The notes under the pieces: generated by a model
Told to the model about the DNA's origin: nothing
What the model saw: only the letters and a program-made list of their open reading frames with translations
Database searches by the model: none
Assembly (NCBI GenBank): GCA_023313575.1
Contig: JAJTTP010000021.1
Coordinates: 186,001 to 250,000 of the forward strand
Source of the DNA: Eutypella sp. D-1
Lineage: Eukaryota > Ascomycota > Sordariomycetes > Xylariales > Diatrypaceae
Direction of reading: 5' to 3'
DNA: 64,000 nucleotides
Position numbers and translations under genes: made by a program
Shown: in pieces, positions 34,060-45,452 of the stretch
Layout of the letters: every line of letters begins with the position of its first letter
How positions within the stretch are numbered: position 1 is the stretch's first letter

Positions 34060-37000
34060 GGCAGCTTGAACACATGGATGAGATTGACTTGAAAGGGAGG
34101 CAGGAGTCGATGAAAGATCTTATATTGATCAACCTTCATCTGGGTTTGAGGTGTTATGTTCGTTCGCTTCTGACTTATTTAAATACTATGAATCATTCAT
34201 TTAAGACTGGCAGGGTTTATAAATTATATGTATCTGTATGATGGGGTAGGCTACCCGAGTGCACCGGCTACAACACCCGTGATTTCTGGCGCAGGAACGT
34301 CACCAGCCCCTCCGAGCATTCACTCCGCCCCGGGAGAAACTGGCCTCATCTCCAATAACCCCAATGGTAGTCCGTAACCCCCTTAAACTCGGCATCCCCG
34401 TGATTGGTGAACGTGGAAAGACGCATTTTACATTATTGGTGTACCGAGTAAAGGGCCTCAAGAGACAGCATGTATCATTGGACAGAGAAAATGGCCTCTT
34501 AAACAAACATGTATGGATTGCACGCCATACCAGAGGTACCAAGGGGCCGAGGTCACATTCTTTAAAAAGGGCCTCAGGTGCGGGCGAAGTGCCGCTCAGA
34601 ACGTGACACCAAGCCTCCTTTTACAGGCCCCATCCCATACAGAGAGTCGCGGGGTAAAGAAGGAAAAAAAAATCAATAGCGGTGTTCCCACCGAAAAGAA
34701 GATAGAATTCACTGGAGAGACGCAAGTATTGTCACTTGAAAGGACTTAACAACCGTGAAGGAAAACGACCTCACATGCACGGTGAGGCTCAATAGTTTCT
34801 TAACTGTATCTGTTACTTTGTTCCTCACAAAAGAGTTGAGTGGGGCCTTGTTCAAGGCACGCCGCGCATACCGCTTCAACCGCTGAAGTCGCACCACCCG
34901 CCCCCCTGATTAGTCAGGGCTCGCAGACCTACATCGTAGGACTGCGTGAAGCGTGGCTTGATATTCATCTCCCTTTGATCAAAGTACATCAGCATCTACG
35001 GGCGGTCGCTGCTCCCTTTGGAATCATTTGGCCACGGGACGGTATGCACCCCTATTCGTGGTGACCAAGTCTGTTGCTACGCCTATCTGCATAGAGAGGG
35101 TACCGAGTATTCTAGATAAGGCTATGCCTCAGAGTGGTTCTGAATAGTCCCCTACGTGTAGGCTCCGTAATGAGGCTCGTATTGGATGCACATGAGTCCC
35201 TGCTCACACGTAACGTCTGGGTAGGACTTGCTGGCAATTCGTAAATGTGAACTGTATTGTATTCTACTCCGGACATGCCGTGTTGCTCGTGCATAAGGCG
35301 AAGTGGAGGATGAACAAGTATTGTCAAAGATGAACTCAATGTCATCACTCAGACTGCAACCCCCCTGCCCATATTATGAGGTAGTCCGCTCGAGCCGATG
35401 GAGATTCCAATGTGAAACTTCATGGTAGACTAAGCGGACGGGATATGATCCCCTCGTCATGATTAATATAAGCGAATGTTCTTCGTAGCAGTCTCTTGGC
35501 GATCCTAAGCTCGTTGCACGCCATAGGTAAGAAAAGATGGGGAGGGGGGAGGCTGTGGTCAATTAGCACCATCATGACATCAAGAAACAACATACCAGGA
35601 GTCTCTTAATAAGAAGCGTGATAGATAAGTCTGAGGCGGAGTGATGAGGATTCTAGAAACTTGGGAAGTAAATTGATGGATACCATGGTCAACATCGTTG
35701 TTTGAAAGTGCCTGAGCGTTATTGAACCCGGGGACCATGCCATCCTGCGAAAAGGGAAGTAGTGTAACTGTATGACGAGTTGGAACGAGCTATTGGAAAG
35801 GCTGTTGGGGCCATGATGCCGTTCACACAGATGGCTTTGTATTAATGAATGGTTGAAACATTGAGAACTCCTAAGTTGATCTCTGTTGTCTAGTCGGCTT
35901 TTTACTGGGATCGGTTGCAGGGCGTGGCTATATGTCGACTGATTGGAAAACAAGTATGGTGCTTCTTGTGTAATCTTCTGATTATCCACCTACTATCAAC
36001 TGGCGATCAGGTTATGGTGATCCTTCTGGTGCTCGTGCTATTCGCGAGGTAGGTGGTATCCTGTCTGTTCTGTGAAATACCACCTGTTATAAGGGTGGAT
36101 GAACGATGATTCCGTATTGGCAAGATCGGATAAAGGTAAAGTGACCAGGTGGTTTTGCGGACCTGGGCTTTTGCCAGTTAGTCACTTGCTAGGCCGGTAA
36201 AGCTAAGACAAAACCACAGGGGTCCTGCGCTTTGATAATTTATGTTGCAGTCAGACATGCCATATATGCCGGTCTCGTATACAATGATACAATTTGATAA
36301 CGCCAATTGTCCAGTAAACTCCGTAAATTGTGATAAAATTAGGATCTCCTTTAGAAATCACTGAGTCGTGCGAACGGAAACCGAGTAACTTCACATGGGA
36401 AAGTCCGATTTCAAAACTACCATGGGTCAATCTGCCAATGCTGATAAGCTTCTTTAAAAGGCTGGTGTAGCATCTAAGCAGCGCAGAGTTCACCCATATT
36501 ATCTTACGAAACATTCGTATGTGGTTTATATAACAACAGCGACAAGGAGCGATAGAATCTTCTTCCATGAAAGACCTTCAGCATACGATGCCTTGCCTGT
36601 CATGGGTGACGTGGTATTCCCGTGTCATTACTGTAGACTTCTATATACTCGTAAACTGCTTTAGGTGCTGGATGAGCTTTTTTCTAAGTGGATAGGGAAG
36701 GCAATGGGCTCTATATGTCAACCCTGCTGTTCTTTAAACCCCATTTCTGTAGCCTACCACCGCGACTTTCTTATCCGATCTATGTCACCTGGGCAAACAA
36801 GCACTGACGGTCAACGACGAGAGCTTTTGCTCTTGAATGCTATATTACTTAGCTCACATTCGAGATTCTCCACACACGCAAAGAGAAGCCTGTAATCCAA
36901 GACGCTACCTTCCACCCAATCGGGCCTGCTATTAGGCCTCGATTGGCGTGGCCTGCACCGCGACACTGCGACTTCGCCAAGAAGAGGGGATCAATAAAAG

Positions 37001-38179
37001 ACTAGGACGTTGAGCTGCCAAATCATCGCATGCACATATGTAGATTTGAAGAAAAACGTGACTGGCTGAGATGTCTACACTAGCATGGATTGCTTGGTGC
37101 TTTGATATGATGCGAGGCAGATACCCATGGCGTGACAGATGCAAGGTCTATCGACCGGAATCTTATCAAGATAATCGCCGACCAGCAACAATGACCAGGT
37201 ATAGCTCGTTGAACCATCGAGACTGTCTCCATGCTGGTGAAACTTTGTGGTGCTGGCATTCTAGACCTCTCCATTTTGTTCAACGAGTAGTTGCTTGATA
37301 TTAGCCGTCAGGCCTCCCCCCCCCCCCCCCCCCCCCCCCGGAATCTTCGACTCGGCCTACGCCCCGGATCAGCCAATTCCCCACTAGGAAAAAGCGTGGT
37401 GATATGCATTCCCGTTGTTGTTTGGCTTATCTAGTGTGTAGCGACCCTTGCAGAATCACGTACGTCAGTGCATGAGGCCCAAACGAGTGTAGATCCATTG
37501 CTCTATAGGGTAGTCGACGTGCATTCAGCTAGAAACTGTGCATCAATTATTGATTTTTTGACATGCGGCTTGATCCCCGCTCGTGTATTCCCAGTCTTAA
37601 TAGCCAATGGACGGCGCCATTCTCTGCTGGCAGTCTGCAAGGCCATGCAACCATAGACAGCGGCAGAAAGTGGAGGCTGAGACACGAAGCGAGACAGTCG
37701 CGCAGTCGGTGGTAGCCAAAATATGGGTACCGTAACCGCAGTCCGCGATGTTGGGACGTAGCGAATCGGCGACTTTTCTTCTTATGCCAGAGACAGAAAG
37801 CACTGGTATATGGATTTACCAAGAATGATAGATACATAGGAGTCACGAACATCCCCGTTCTCAATAATCACGCGATGGTTAAACGGCATCAGATATAGCG
37901 TATCATGACCCACTAATCACTAGAAACTGTGCGCCTAGAACCACCCACATTCTACAGCTATACATGACTGCTCTCAGCTGCGATGCATGTCGTTTGGTAC
38001 TATCACATTGCGAGGGAATACTCTTCCATGGGGTGCTAGGGCTCAAGTTCATGAGCAAATAGTTCCCTACCTAATACTACTCTGCGATTATCCATTATTT
38101 TAACAGCAATACTACGCCGCACCACAATGTTCCCTTTTCCTCCTATGTTGGATGGACATAGATCTATATAGAAGTTGGA
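34060..38179. other. Gene-poor stretch of 4.1 kb
   Basis: No supported gene on either strand; frames up to 127 codons (35606-35989, minus) lack recognisable features. A run of 24 C lies at 37316-37339. A 9-bp perfect hairpin (36051-36059 with 36077-36085) is short enough to be chance. No transposon coding sequence or terminal repeats were seen. Confidence 0.45.
37316..37339. repeat. Poly-C run (24 C)
   Basis: Twenty-four consecutive C in an intergenic stretch. The length is probably uncertain because of sequencing or assembly slippage. No function is suggested. Confidence 0.7.
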
Positions 38180-39377
38180 TTAAACCATGACCATTATACC
38201 CATGCAACACGCTACCCCGAACAGGCCGCTCAGGCCCAGGTAGTTGGATGAAGCAGCTCCCGGGATCGGCTTCTCTGCCGGCTTAGGCTTTAAGACCTAT
38301 GTAATCGCGTCAGACTAATGCAATAAATCCAAATGATCATGGAGCTACCCTAGACCTACCTTGTTGACAACGTGTGCGACCCCGTTCTCGAGGACCAAGT
38401 TAGCCTGTGTGATCAGTCCGCCATTAATGTAGTACCGCCCACTGCGAATGCTAACCGCGAGGGTCTCGCCTCGCTGCGTAGTCAGGACAGAGCCATCTTT
38501 CAAGTCTGGGAGGTAGCTGACGGTGCCGGCAACAACGTGATCTGATATTAGCTGCGAGGCTGGGATGGTCGAATTGCTGGCAGAGAACGCAGCATTAGAG
38601 GGCAGGAACACGGTGACTGAGTGAGTCTTTTCTAGCTTGCTCGTTGAGTTGCTCCGGGAAAGATGGCTAGCGAAAGCCGTCTGACCGGTATTTTTGGATG
38701 TGGACGAGAGTGACTCGGGTGGAGTGAAATAGCTGTTATTAAGTATAGGTATTAGATCATCGGGTCTACTTTCATGAATCGGTGCATAATGACTACAAAT
38801 CATACCTATCCGTGATATGGATGATACCACCATCATACGGTATATCACCTTTGATGACATTCGCGACCTCTCCTAGACCAGACGAAATTCTAAGTAGTGG
38901 GGTTGCTACATAGCCTCGACGGGGAGAAATGGACTGTGAGGTCCAACGCTTGGTAGGCGAGGTACTGTTAGGGGGCCTCGTGTCGAAGACAACTCGCTGA
39001 CCGCGGCCATCAAGAAGAGGGGCCTCGTCGTTTGTTTCAAGAGATTCGCCAGGAAGTGAACGACTAGCAGACTCCAAGCTGGTCGTTCCTTTCGCACACT
39101 GGAATGCTGCTGCTCGCTTTTCTTTCGGAGAAAGATCCCGTCCTGTTAGTGATCCGTTGCCTGAAGCCGAATCTAAAGGGGCAAAGACAGTTTGGACTCG
39201 ATCGGAAAAGTATAGCTGTAGGATTTCCGGGTCGGACTGAATAAAGGTGGCAAATTGAGAGGCCCCAGACGCAACAAGGGCATCTACTAAACTGGGCGGG
39301 GACTGAGAAGCTACCGAGGAGGCAAAGCCTACCAGGAGAAGCACGACAGCTTGTGTTTGTGATAGCATCTTGTGCAT
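38180..39377 (-). CDS. GPI-type fasciclin (FAS1) protein
   Basis: Model complement(join(38180..38296, 38360..38732, 38806..39377)), 353 aa. Intron 1 has donor GTATGA and acceptor AACAG; intron 2 has donor GTAGGT and acceptor CATAG. The signal peptide is MHKMLSQTQAVVLLLVGFAS; a second ATG three codons in is equally possible. Two fasciclin-like units can be seen. The first (residues about 30-190) has LVDALVASGASQFATFI and QTVFAPLD and ends GGIIHITDRY. The second has HSVTVFLPSNAAFSAS, ISDHVVAGTV and NGVAHVVNKVL, the usual FAS1 H1/H2-box positions. The end SNYLGLSGLFGVACCMGIMVMV is hydrophobic and fits a GPI-anchor signal. Family members act in adhesion or at the wall; that role here is inferred. 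On the minus strand a CATAAAAG element lies about 120 nt before the ATG. Confidence 0.85.
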
Positions 39378-40384
39378 CAGTTAGACTCAATATTAAAAAA
39401 AGCAAGAGCGATGTGATGCTGATGAAAAGATCCAGATGTGGCCGTAGAGTGAAGTGGCTAACAGGCGAGCTATGAGTAAGAAGAGTGTGAGAAGCAGGCT
39501 TTTATGCTGGATCGGAGATATTTCATGAAGACCTAATAGGACGAGTAAATACTATGCGAATCCAGAGCTCAAAATCGATATCGGTGACACGCCCTGCTCA
39601 ACATAGCTTCATGCATGAAGGCTGTCACTTCGCATGCGAACATAGCGTCGCGTCTGCTCAAGTTTCAATACGAGATATATGTACCTTATTTGATAGGGCA
39701 GCGATGCATGTAAACGCATCCCATGTATGTGTATTTTAAGTCTCCCTATCTACTATCCCGTCCTTCAACTCGATAGGGGGGGGTACGCACCTCTTAGTTC
39801 AACTCTTGGCATTACAAACCAAGGGAAGATGATGGGTCACTTTTGTCTAAGTAGAACGCTTTCACCAGGGCCCTATATGATGAAAATAATGAATAGAAAG
39901 GTACATACTAACTACCTGTTCTGCAATTTCATTGCTTGCCTTGCCTTTCGCTCCATGTCTGCGCAGGGAGGGTTGCTGTCACATGGCCGACCCGGCCCAC
40001 TTCGATGCCCACACTTCGGGCAATATGCATGGACTCGGCGACCTCAAGCGAGAGTAGACTCTAGTGTTGGGGGATTGGAAGGCTATTATTCTAATGGTCA
40101 TGCCAACATGCAAGTATGATGTGTTCTAGGACTTGCTCCTGCCCAACTACCGAGGGTGAAAACTTACCCCCTCCTTCTGTTAGCCTATCTCTGGCAGCAG
40201 GAATACCCCTCCCTCGAGGGGGAAGAGGGGACATGAGAAGGCAACGGGCGGCGTTCGGTTAGGACGTCCATGATTTAATCCCTTGAGCGAGCTTCATACG
40301 AGTCGTCCAAAATACCCTTCTCGCTCAGAGGTTCTTTCGCAGTCGTATTCAGCCCAGAACCTTCAGACACAAAAGCCGCCGAAT
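39378..40384. other. Divergent intergenic region
   Basis: Lies between the starts of the minus-strand fasciclin gene and the plus-strand membrane protein, so it should hold both promoters. A TATA-like CATAAAAG on the minus strand lies near 39499-39506. No coding exon is supported. Confidence 0.5.
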
Positions 40385-42199
40385 ATGGTGGTATCAACAG
40401 CCAAACAACTTGACTCGACCTATCTACTCTGGCAAAGATTCACCTACCCTAGTCAAAGTGGACCCAGAGATGCAGTTGCTGTGCCTTCGTGGGTGGGTGA
40501 CCAGCTCAATGCTGCCTACGCCCTGATCATAGAAATGACGGTGGTGCATCTCTGGTCCATAATCATCGGTCTCGCCATCTACTTTTATATGCAGAGGCAT
40601 CAAATGGAGCCCTCAAGTTTCAGCCCCATGGCCCCAACTATCTGGAACAAAAGAGCCGACCTCCTCGACTCGATCATAGAAACTGTCACGTCTCCGAGAG
40701 ACGGCTGGAAGACTCCGAGAGGCGTGTTGTTGCTGCTCCTAATCCTGGCAGCTTGGATTGGGCAGATGGCGACCGGGGTTATCGTCCCCCCTCTCATCAT
40801 CCTCGACCACGCGGCGCCGGTGAACCCAGATGCCATATATGTACCTGATCGCTCGGATGGTCGCTTCTCCGCGCTGGCAGCTCTATTTGACCTCGAAGCG
40901 CCACGAATGTTACGCGCACTCGGAAGCATTGCAGTGGATGACGAAATTCGGAAAAGAGTCGACTTGAGTCCAGCGAAGCCAGAGGGCACGACAGACGACG
41001 GCGAGGATATCTTGCGATTTGATTATAAGTACAACGCGACCGGGACAGACTTTGGTCTGCAACAATCCCAGGATCTAACCCTTAACGTCGAGGGATCATG
41101 CGTCACGGAGTACGGATGGCACAACCAAACAGAAAGAAGAATTTCAGGCAGAACTCCATTCGTGGTAGACTACTACATTGTCTTTGAGGAACTCATCGAT
41201 GCTTCACTGTTCGATGGTAGACAGCCATCAGCACGCTTCCTTATAAGAAACGAGACCTTGAAAGGCTCACTGGAGTCGAGTAATGCGACTTGGGCGATAG
41301 TTGTCTCATCGGTCAACAGAACTAGCTTCAGCCCAGGAACTGACCCGTGGTATCTCACGGGCACTGGCATTGAAACAGAAACGGGTGCCGAATACCAAGT
41401 GATGCCAGCGCGCCCGGTGCTCTCATGCTGGGAGGACAATGTGTGGTCTTATGAAGGTCGCAATAGTACCGTCGAATTTCTGACAAGTGGTGAGCTTCCC
41501 GGTCTGAAGCTATCACCTGGCCTTGGTGACATTTTCACATCTATTCTTGGTAGCCCCATGATACAAAGAGTCGGACAACACCTTCAAGCTTCAGCTCTCG
41601 CATCAGCTACCACGGCGAATGGACAATTGTTCAATGCTAGAGGAAGCAGCATCTATACCGACCTCGAGCGTCTAGTACAGACGGCCTTCGTAGTCACGGT
41701 CAACACACTGACCGATTTAACTTTGTACCCTGCCGGGGCGGATAGGGAATTGACTAACACTGCTCTTGATGCCTCAGGCCAAGTACAGGATGGAGTTGCC
41801 GATTTCGTAGTCTGGAGCCCAGACGTCGCGGCTTTATCAGTACTGGTGATCATCGTCGTCCCAAGTCTGTTTATCGGAACCTGGCTGTTAGCTGCTATAC
41901 TTCTGTACTGGACTCCTATCAGGGCCGTCAATAGACTCGATTCGAATCAGGAGCACCAGAACCTGAATGATATCGAAAACCCCACCCCTATGGGTGAGAA
42001 ACCAGGAGCTCCCGTGAACGAGTAAGCTGGACTGTCATTGAAGCTCAGATGCCCAATGTGCTGTGATGCTAACACAAACAGACCCGGGCCCAGCGCGAAA
42101 CCAGCCGCGACAAATCCTTCGGGGACAGAGCCATCAGCGACAAATGCCACAACAGACATTGAAACTGGCGGTGGTGCGGAGAACAAGGAGCAAAAATAA
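40385..42199 (+). CDS. Three-span fungal membrane protein, unknown function
   Basis: Model join(40385..42021, 42082..42199), 584 aa. The frame is open 34 codons further upstream without an ATG; 40385 is the first. The intron has donor GTAAGC, branch GCTAACAC and acceptor AACAG; the second exon adds a Pro/Thr/Glu-rich tail ending ENKEQK. Membrane spans lie near residues 43-68 (ALIIEMTVVHLWSIIIGLAI), 115-140 (VLLLLLILAAWIGQMATG) and 480-510 (VLVIIVVPSLFIGTWLLAAI). The long region between the second and third spans has several N-glycosylation sequons (NAT, NQT, NRT, NST) and two or more Cys, so it probably faces the lumen or the outside. The short Tyr/Trp-rich and charged ends look cytoplasmic. 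I do not recognise the family. The general plan resembles the protein at 6471-9351, but no residue-level similarity was seen. Confidence 0.75.
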
Positions 42200-42778
42200 T
42201 GTATAAGTTGCTTAAGTGACTCCAGCCTACTTCTTCAGGATAATGTCTTATCAACGGTAAAAAATGGGAAATTTGGTCATTCCAGTAAACGAGATGAGGA
42301 GGGGGTTTTCCACATTTCAGTTCGTGCGATTATATCTATGCCTGGGCTGACAAGGTTACAAGGGTACGGAAGGTTACAATGGTCACTGTCTAGTAACGAT
42401 TTTTTGATAGGATGGCTCTTGATAAATACAGCTTACGTTAATTTCATTAAACATCGCTGCATATGGCTGGAGGCGCGCGGCTGCCAAACCCTCCCCTTTC
42501 CCCACCCCCGCACGACGAAGTGGTTCTACACATCGCCTCTGCAAATCATTCAACCCTTGTATCGGATAGGGATTCTTTGGAATCCCAAGCGCTTGGTTGG
42601 CTTTCGCGATTTCTAGCGGTCTCGAGCTTCCCAACGCTCGATATGACAGTGCTTCGATTCATTTAAATCCTCGTAGTGATCGAAGCTTGTGAGAAGTTAA
42701 GTTAACTCTCACCTTTGCGCCGCTTATATCGGAGCAATTGTTATCCTTAAACAGCCTTACAGTCTAAACAGCGTCTAG
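42200..42778. other. Intergenic; may hold a missing P450 first exon
   Basis: No exon could be assigned with confidence. The P450 downstream has no in-frame ATG before its hinge region, so a short first exon may lie here. An ATG at 42643 opens only a short frame, and no convincing donor was found. Confidence 0.4.
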
Positions 42779-44647
42779 ACAGAGGATGGACTTTGCAATA
42801 TAATCGAATCATCGGGCAGATCGCTGGGAGGAAATGTCACCGGAATCATCATTCGCTTTGCCGGGTTATGGCTACTTTACCGGGTCGGATTGGCGCTTTA
42901 TAATGTATCGCCCTACCACCCTTTACACCAGTTCCCAGGACCGAAATTAGCCGCAATGTCATTTGTTTATGAGTTCTGGTACGATGCGATCCTATGGGGA
43001 CGATATACTACTGAGATCGAGCGATTACACGAAATATATGGTAAAGTTGATGCGGCCGCCAAGCTCAATACATAGAAAGGAAATTTAACTAATCGCCTTT
43101 ATCGTCTACTAGGACCCATTATACGAATCAACCCTGAGGAACTTCATTGCAGCGACCCTGAGTTTGTCGACGAGATTTACGCAGGTGCAGGTCGCATAAG
43201 AGACAAGCAGCAGCATTTCCTCAATGCTACAGCTGGCGCCCTGGCACATGCGTCGTTTGGTACCAGGGAGTATGAACTTCACCGCATTCGCCGAAGTGCA
43301 GTGAATAAAGCTTTTTCGAAAGCACAGATCAGAATACTAGAGCCTGAGGTTCATGAGCTTGTCCAACAGTTCTGTGACAAGCTATTGGCGTCAAAGAACC
43401 AACCACCGCTTGAACTGAATGGCGCCTATAGCTGCTTTACGGCCGATACCATCTCCAAGTATTGTTTTGGCGAGGCCATGGGATTTGTAGCTTCGGACGA
43501 CTGGAATAAAGGTTTCAAAACTGCCCTAGAAGCTTTTACACAGTCAATCTACCTTTTAAGATTTGCGCCGGTACTCCGCAATTTTGTGGCCATCGCTCCT
43601 TACATTCAAGACTACATGCCTGAACATTTGGGCAATCTATTCAAAGAGCTTACCCAGACCATGCCTCGCCACATCGAGAAAGCCAAGCAGAACCAGGAAC
43701 AGACGAAGGGGCGGATATTTGCCGATTTGCTCAGTTCAAATCTTCCTGAGTCTGAGAAAACCGTCTTCCGCCTCTCGGGAGAAGGTTTCTCCTTTACCAC
43801 TGCAGGAACAGAAACAAGTGCTGTAAGTCGCTGTTATACGCTCTCCTGAGCCGCGCCGCGCCGTGCTAGTCAGCTAAATCCTCTGCCCATTCTTGACTAA
43901 CGCACATTGTGCCACGCCACTGTCAAAGAGTGCACTCTCTTATATCACGTATATCCTCCTCTCCAAACCCGAGATTCGCGATCGATTAACCGAAGAACTT
44001 TGCGATGTCGACCCCAAGAACCTCAACTGGCTGAAACTTGAGAATCATCCGTATCTATACGGAGTAATCCAAGAAGGATTGCGATTGAGCTATGGGATTT
44101 CACAACGGTCACCCCGCATCGCCCGCACGGAAAATCTGGTATACAAATCCCAAGATGGGAAATACCAGTATGTGGTCCCGAAAGGGACGGCTATTGGAGC
44201 CAGCTCGCGCATCTTGCACCACAACGAGGAGACCTTTACAGACTCGCATCAATTCCGCCCGGAACGTTGGATTACGGGCGATGGGCAGCGAAACCTGCCG
44301 CTTGAGAAGTATCTCATGACTTTCTCCAGGGGAAGCCGTCAGTGCCTCGGGATGAAGTAAGTTTATATGCCCTTTGTCAACCCCCCCCCCCCCCCCCCCC
44401 CCAAATCCCGGGTCACTTCTCTCACCCTTGATTAATCTATGTAAGAGTGGAATTTACGGGCGTGTATTAACTTGTTTTAAGTCTGGCTATATGCGAGATT
44501 TATCTGATGACTGCTGCTATAACGCTCCGGGTTCTCCCAAAAATGAAGCTGTATGAAACCACGTACGAAGATGTCGCCTACGACCACGATCTCATGATCC
44601 CTGTGGCTAAAGAAGGCACACATGGTGTCCGAATCCTCATAACCTGA
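42779..44647 (+). CDS. Cytochrome P450 monooxygenase (start unresolved)
   Basis: Model join(<42779..43040, 43113..43822, 43929..44356, 44482..44647), 521 codons visible. Introns have donors GTAAAG, GTAAGT and GTAAGT; the last intron contains a run of 22 C and ends TTTTAAG. The N-terminal part has a membrane-anchor-like stretch (GIIIRFAGLWLLYRVGLAL) and the proline hinge FPGPKLAA. Other marks are the helix-C-like HRIRRSAVNKAFS, the I-helix GFSFTTAGTETSA (the conserved Ala/Gly-Thr pocket), the ExxR motif EGLR, the PERF-like FRPERW, and the haem loop FSRGSRQCLGM whose Cys ligates iron. It ends with the typical KLYETTYEDV and GVRILIT. It should be an ER-bound, NADPH-P450-reductase-dependent oxidase; the motif set recalls fungal trichodiene-oxygenase-like P450s, but the substrate is unknown. 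The first in-frame codon follows a TAG and no ATG precedes the hinge: ATG at 42786 is in another frame and stops after five codons. Confidence 0.85.
44381..44402. repeat. Poly-C run (22 C) in P450 intron
   Basis: Twenty-two C inside the third visible intron of the P450 gene, 24 nt after the donor. It should not affect the protein, but it can mislead automatic splice calls and its length may be unreliable. Confidence 0.75.
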
Positions 44648-45452
44648 TCACGGATAAGAATTCACAATGTACATTTCACTAATTATCGTTTATTTTCATT
44701 ATAAAACAGTTTATAATTAAGGACATGATTTAAGTGCGGTTTGGGGTTGCCCCTGAGTAGAGCTACTCCACATCATTAGGCCGTCATCAGCTACATGGGG
44801 AATATACAATAAATAGCTACAGGTACTACCTAGGTAGGAAAACACGTAAATGCCAATTGGTAGCTTTACATCCACATAGGGGTGGTTATGTGGTTTACAG
44901 GACCGCGGCAACCTTCCATACAAGGGGCTGGTTAGGGCCAGAGCTAGGCGCCAGAGCCCTAGAGCTCTAGGCGTCTGCCAGCACACTGAGTACTTGAGCA
45001 GTGCATCCATCACTAGGGCCTGTATGTCTGCGTCAAAATAAGGCAAGGCATGCGAAGCGTGGACTGATTGCATTTATATCGAGACCTATTTACGTACCCT
45101 TCGATTGCCCTCGAAAGTAATCAAATAGTCGAGCATAACAAGCAGCGCGCCGGCTTTTACATTTTTTCCCAGTGAATCTTGTCTCTGCTCATGGATACCG
45201 CACCTTGCCAAACCCGAAGTCATTATCAAGAGTCCATGACGGCATAGGGAAAGTACTTATATTCCTTACACATAATGTTGGCGTTATCATGCACTCAATA
45301 ATAAAGTCATATTAGCTGCGTTCTGGCGAAGACATCACTTTGACTGTCATTCTCAAAAAATGTGGAACGGTGTTCCCATCAGTCTAACCGTACTGTAACC
45401 GATGCCGTGGTTATCAGCACCGATGGTGCATGCCACTGCGATAACGACTAGA
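44648..45452. other. Convergent intergenic region
   Basis: Lies between the ends of the P450 and the minus-strand Nudix fusion gene. No coding exon is seen. Contains a CTACCTAGGTAGG motif near 44826 of the dispersed intergenic type. Confidence 0.5.

Noticed and set aside
36051..36085. 9-bp perfect inverted repeat
   Set aside because: Arms too short to stand out from chance in 64 kb, and no gene or motif context.
44374..44556. Apparent frameshift or pseudogene signal at the end of the P450
   Set aside because: At first the frame reading INLCKSGIYG suggested a broken gene. The acceptor at 44480-44481 gives a perfect in-frame family ending, so the 3' end is intact.
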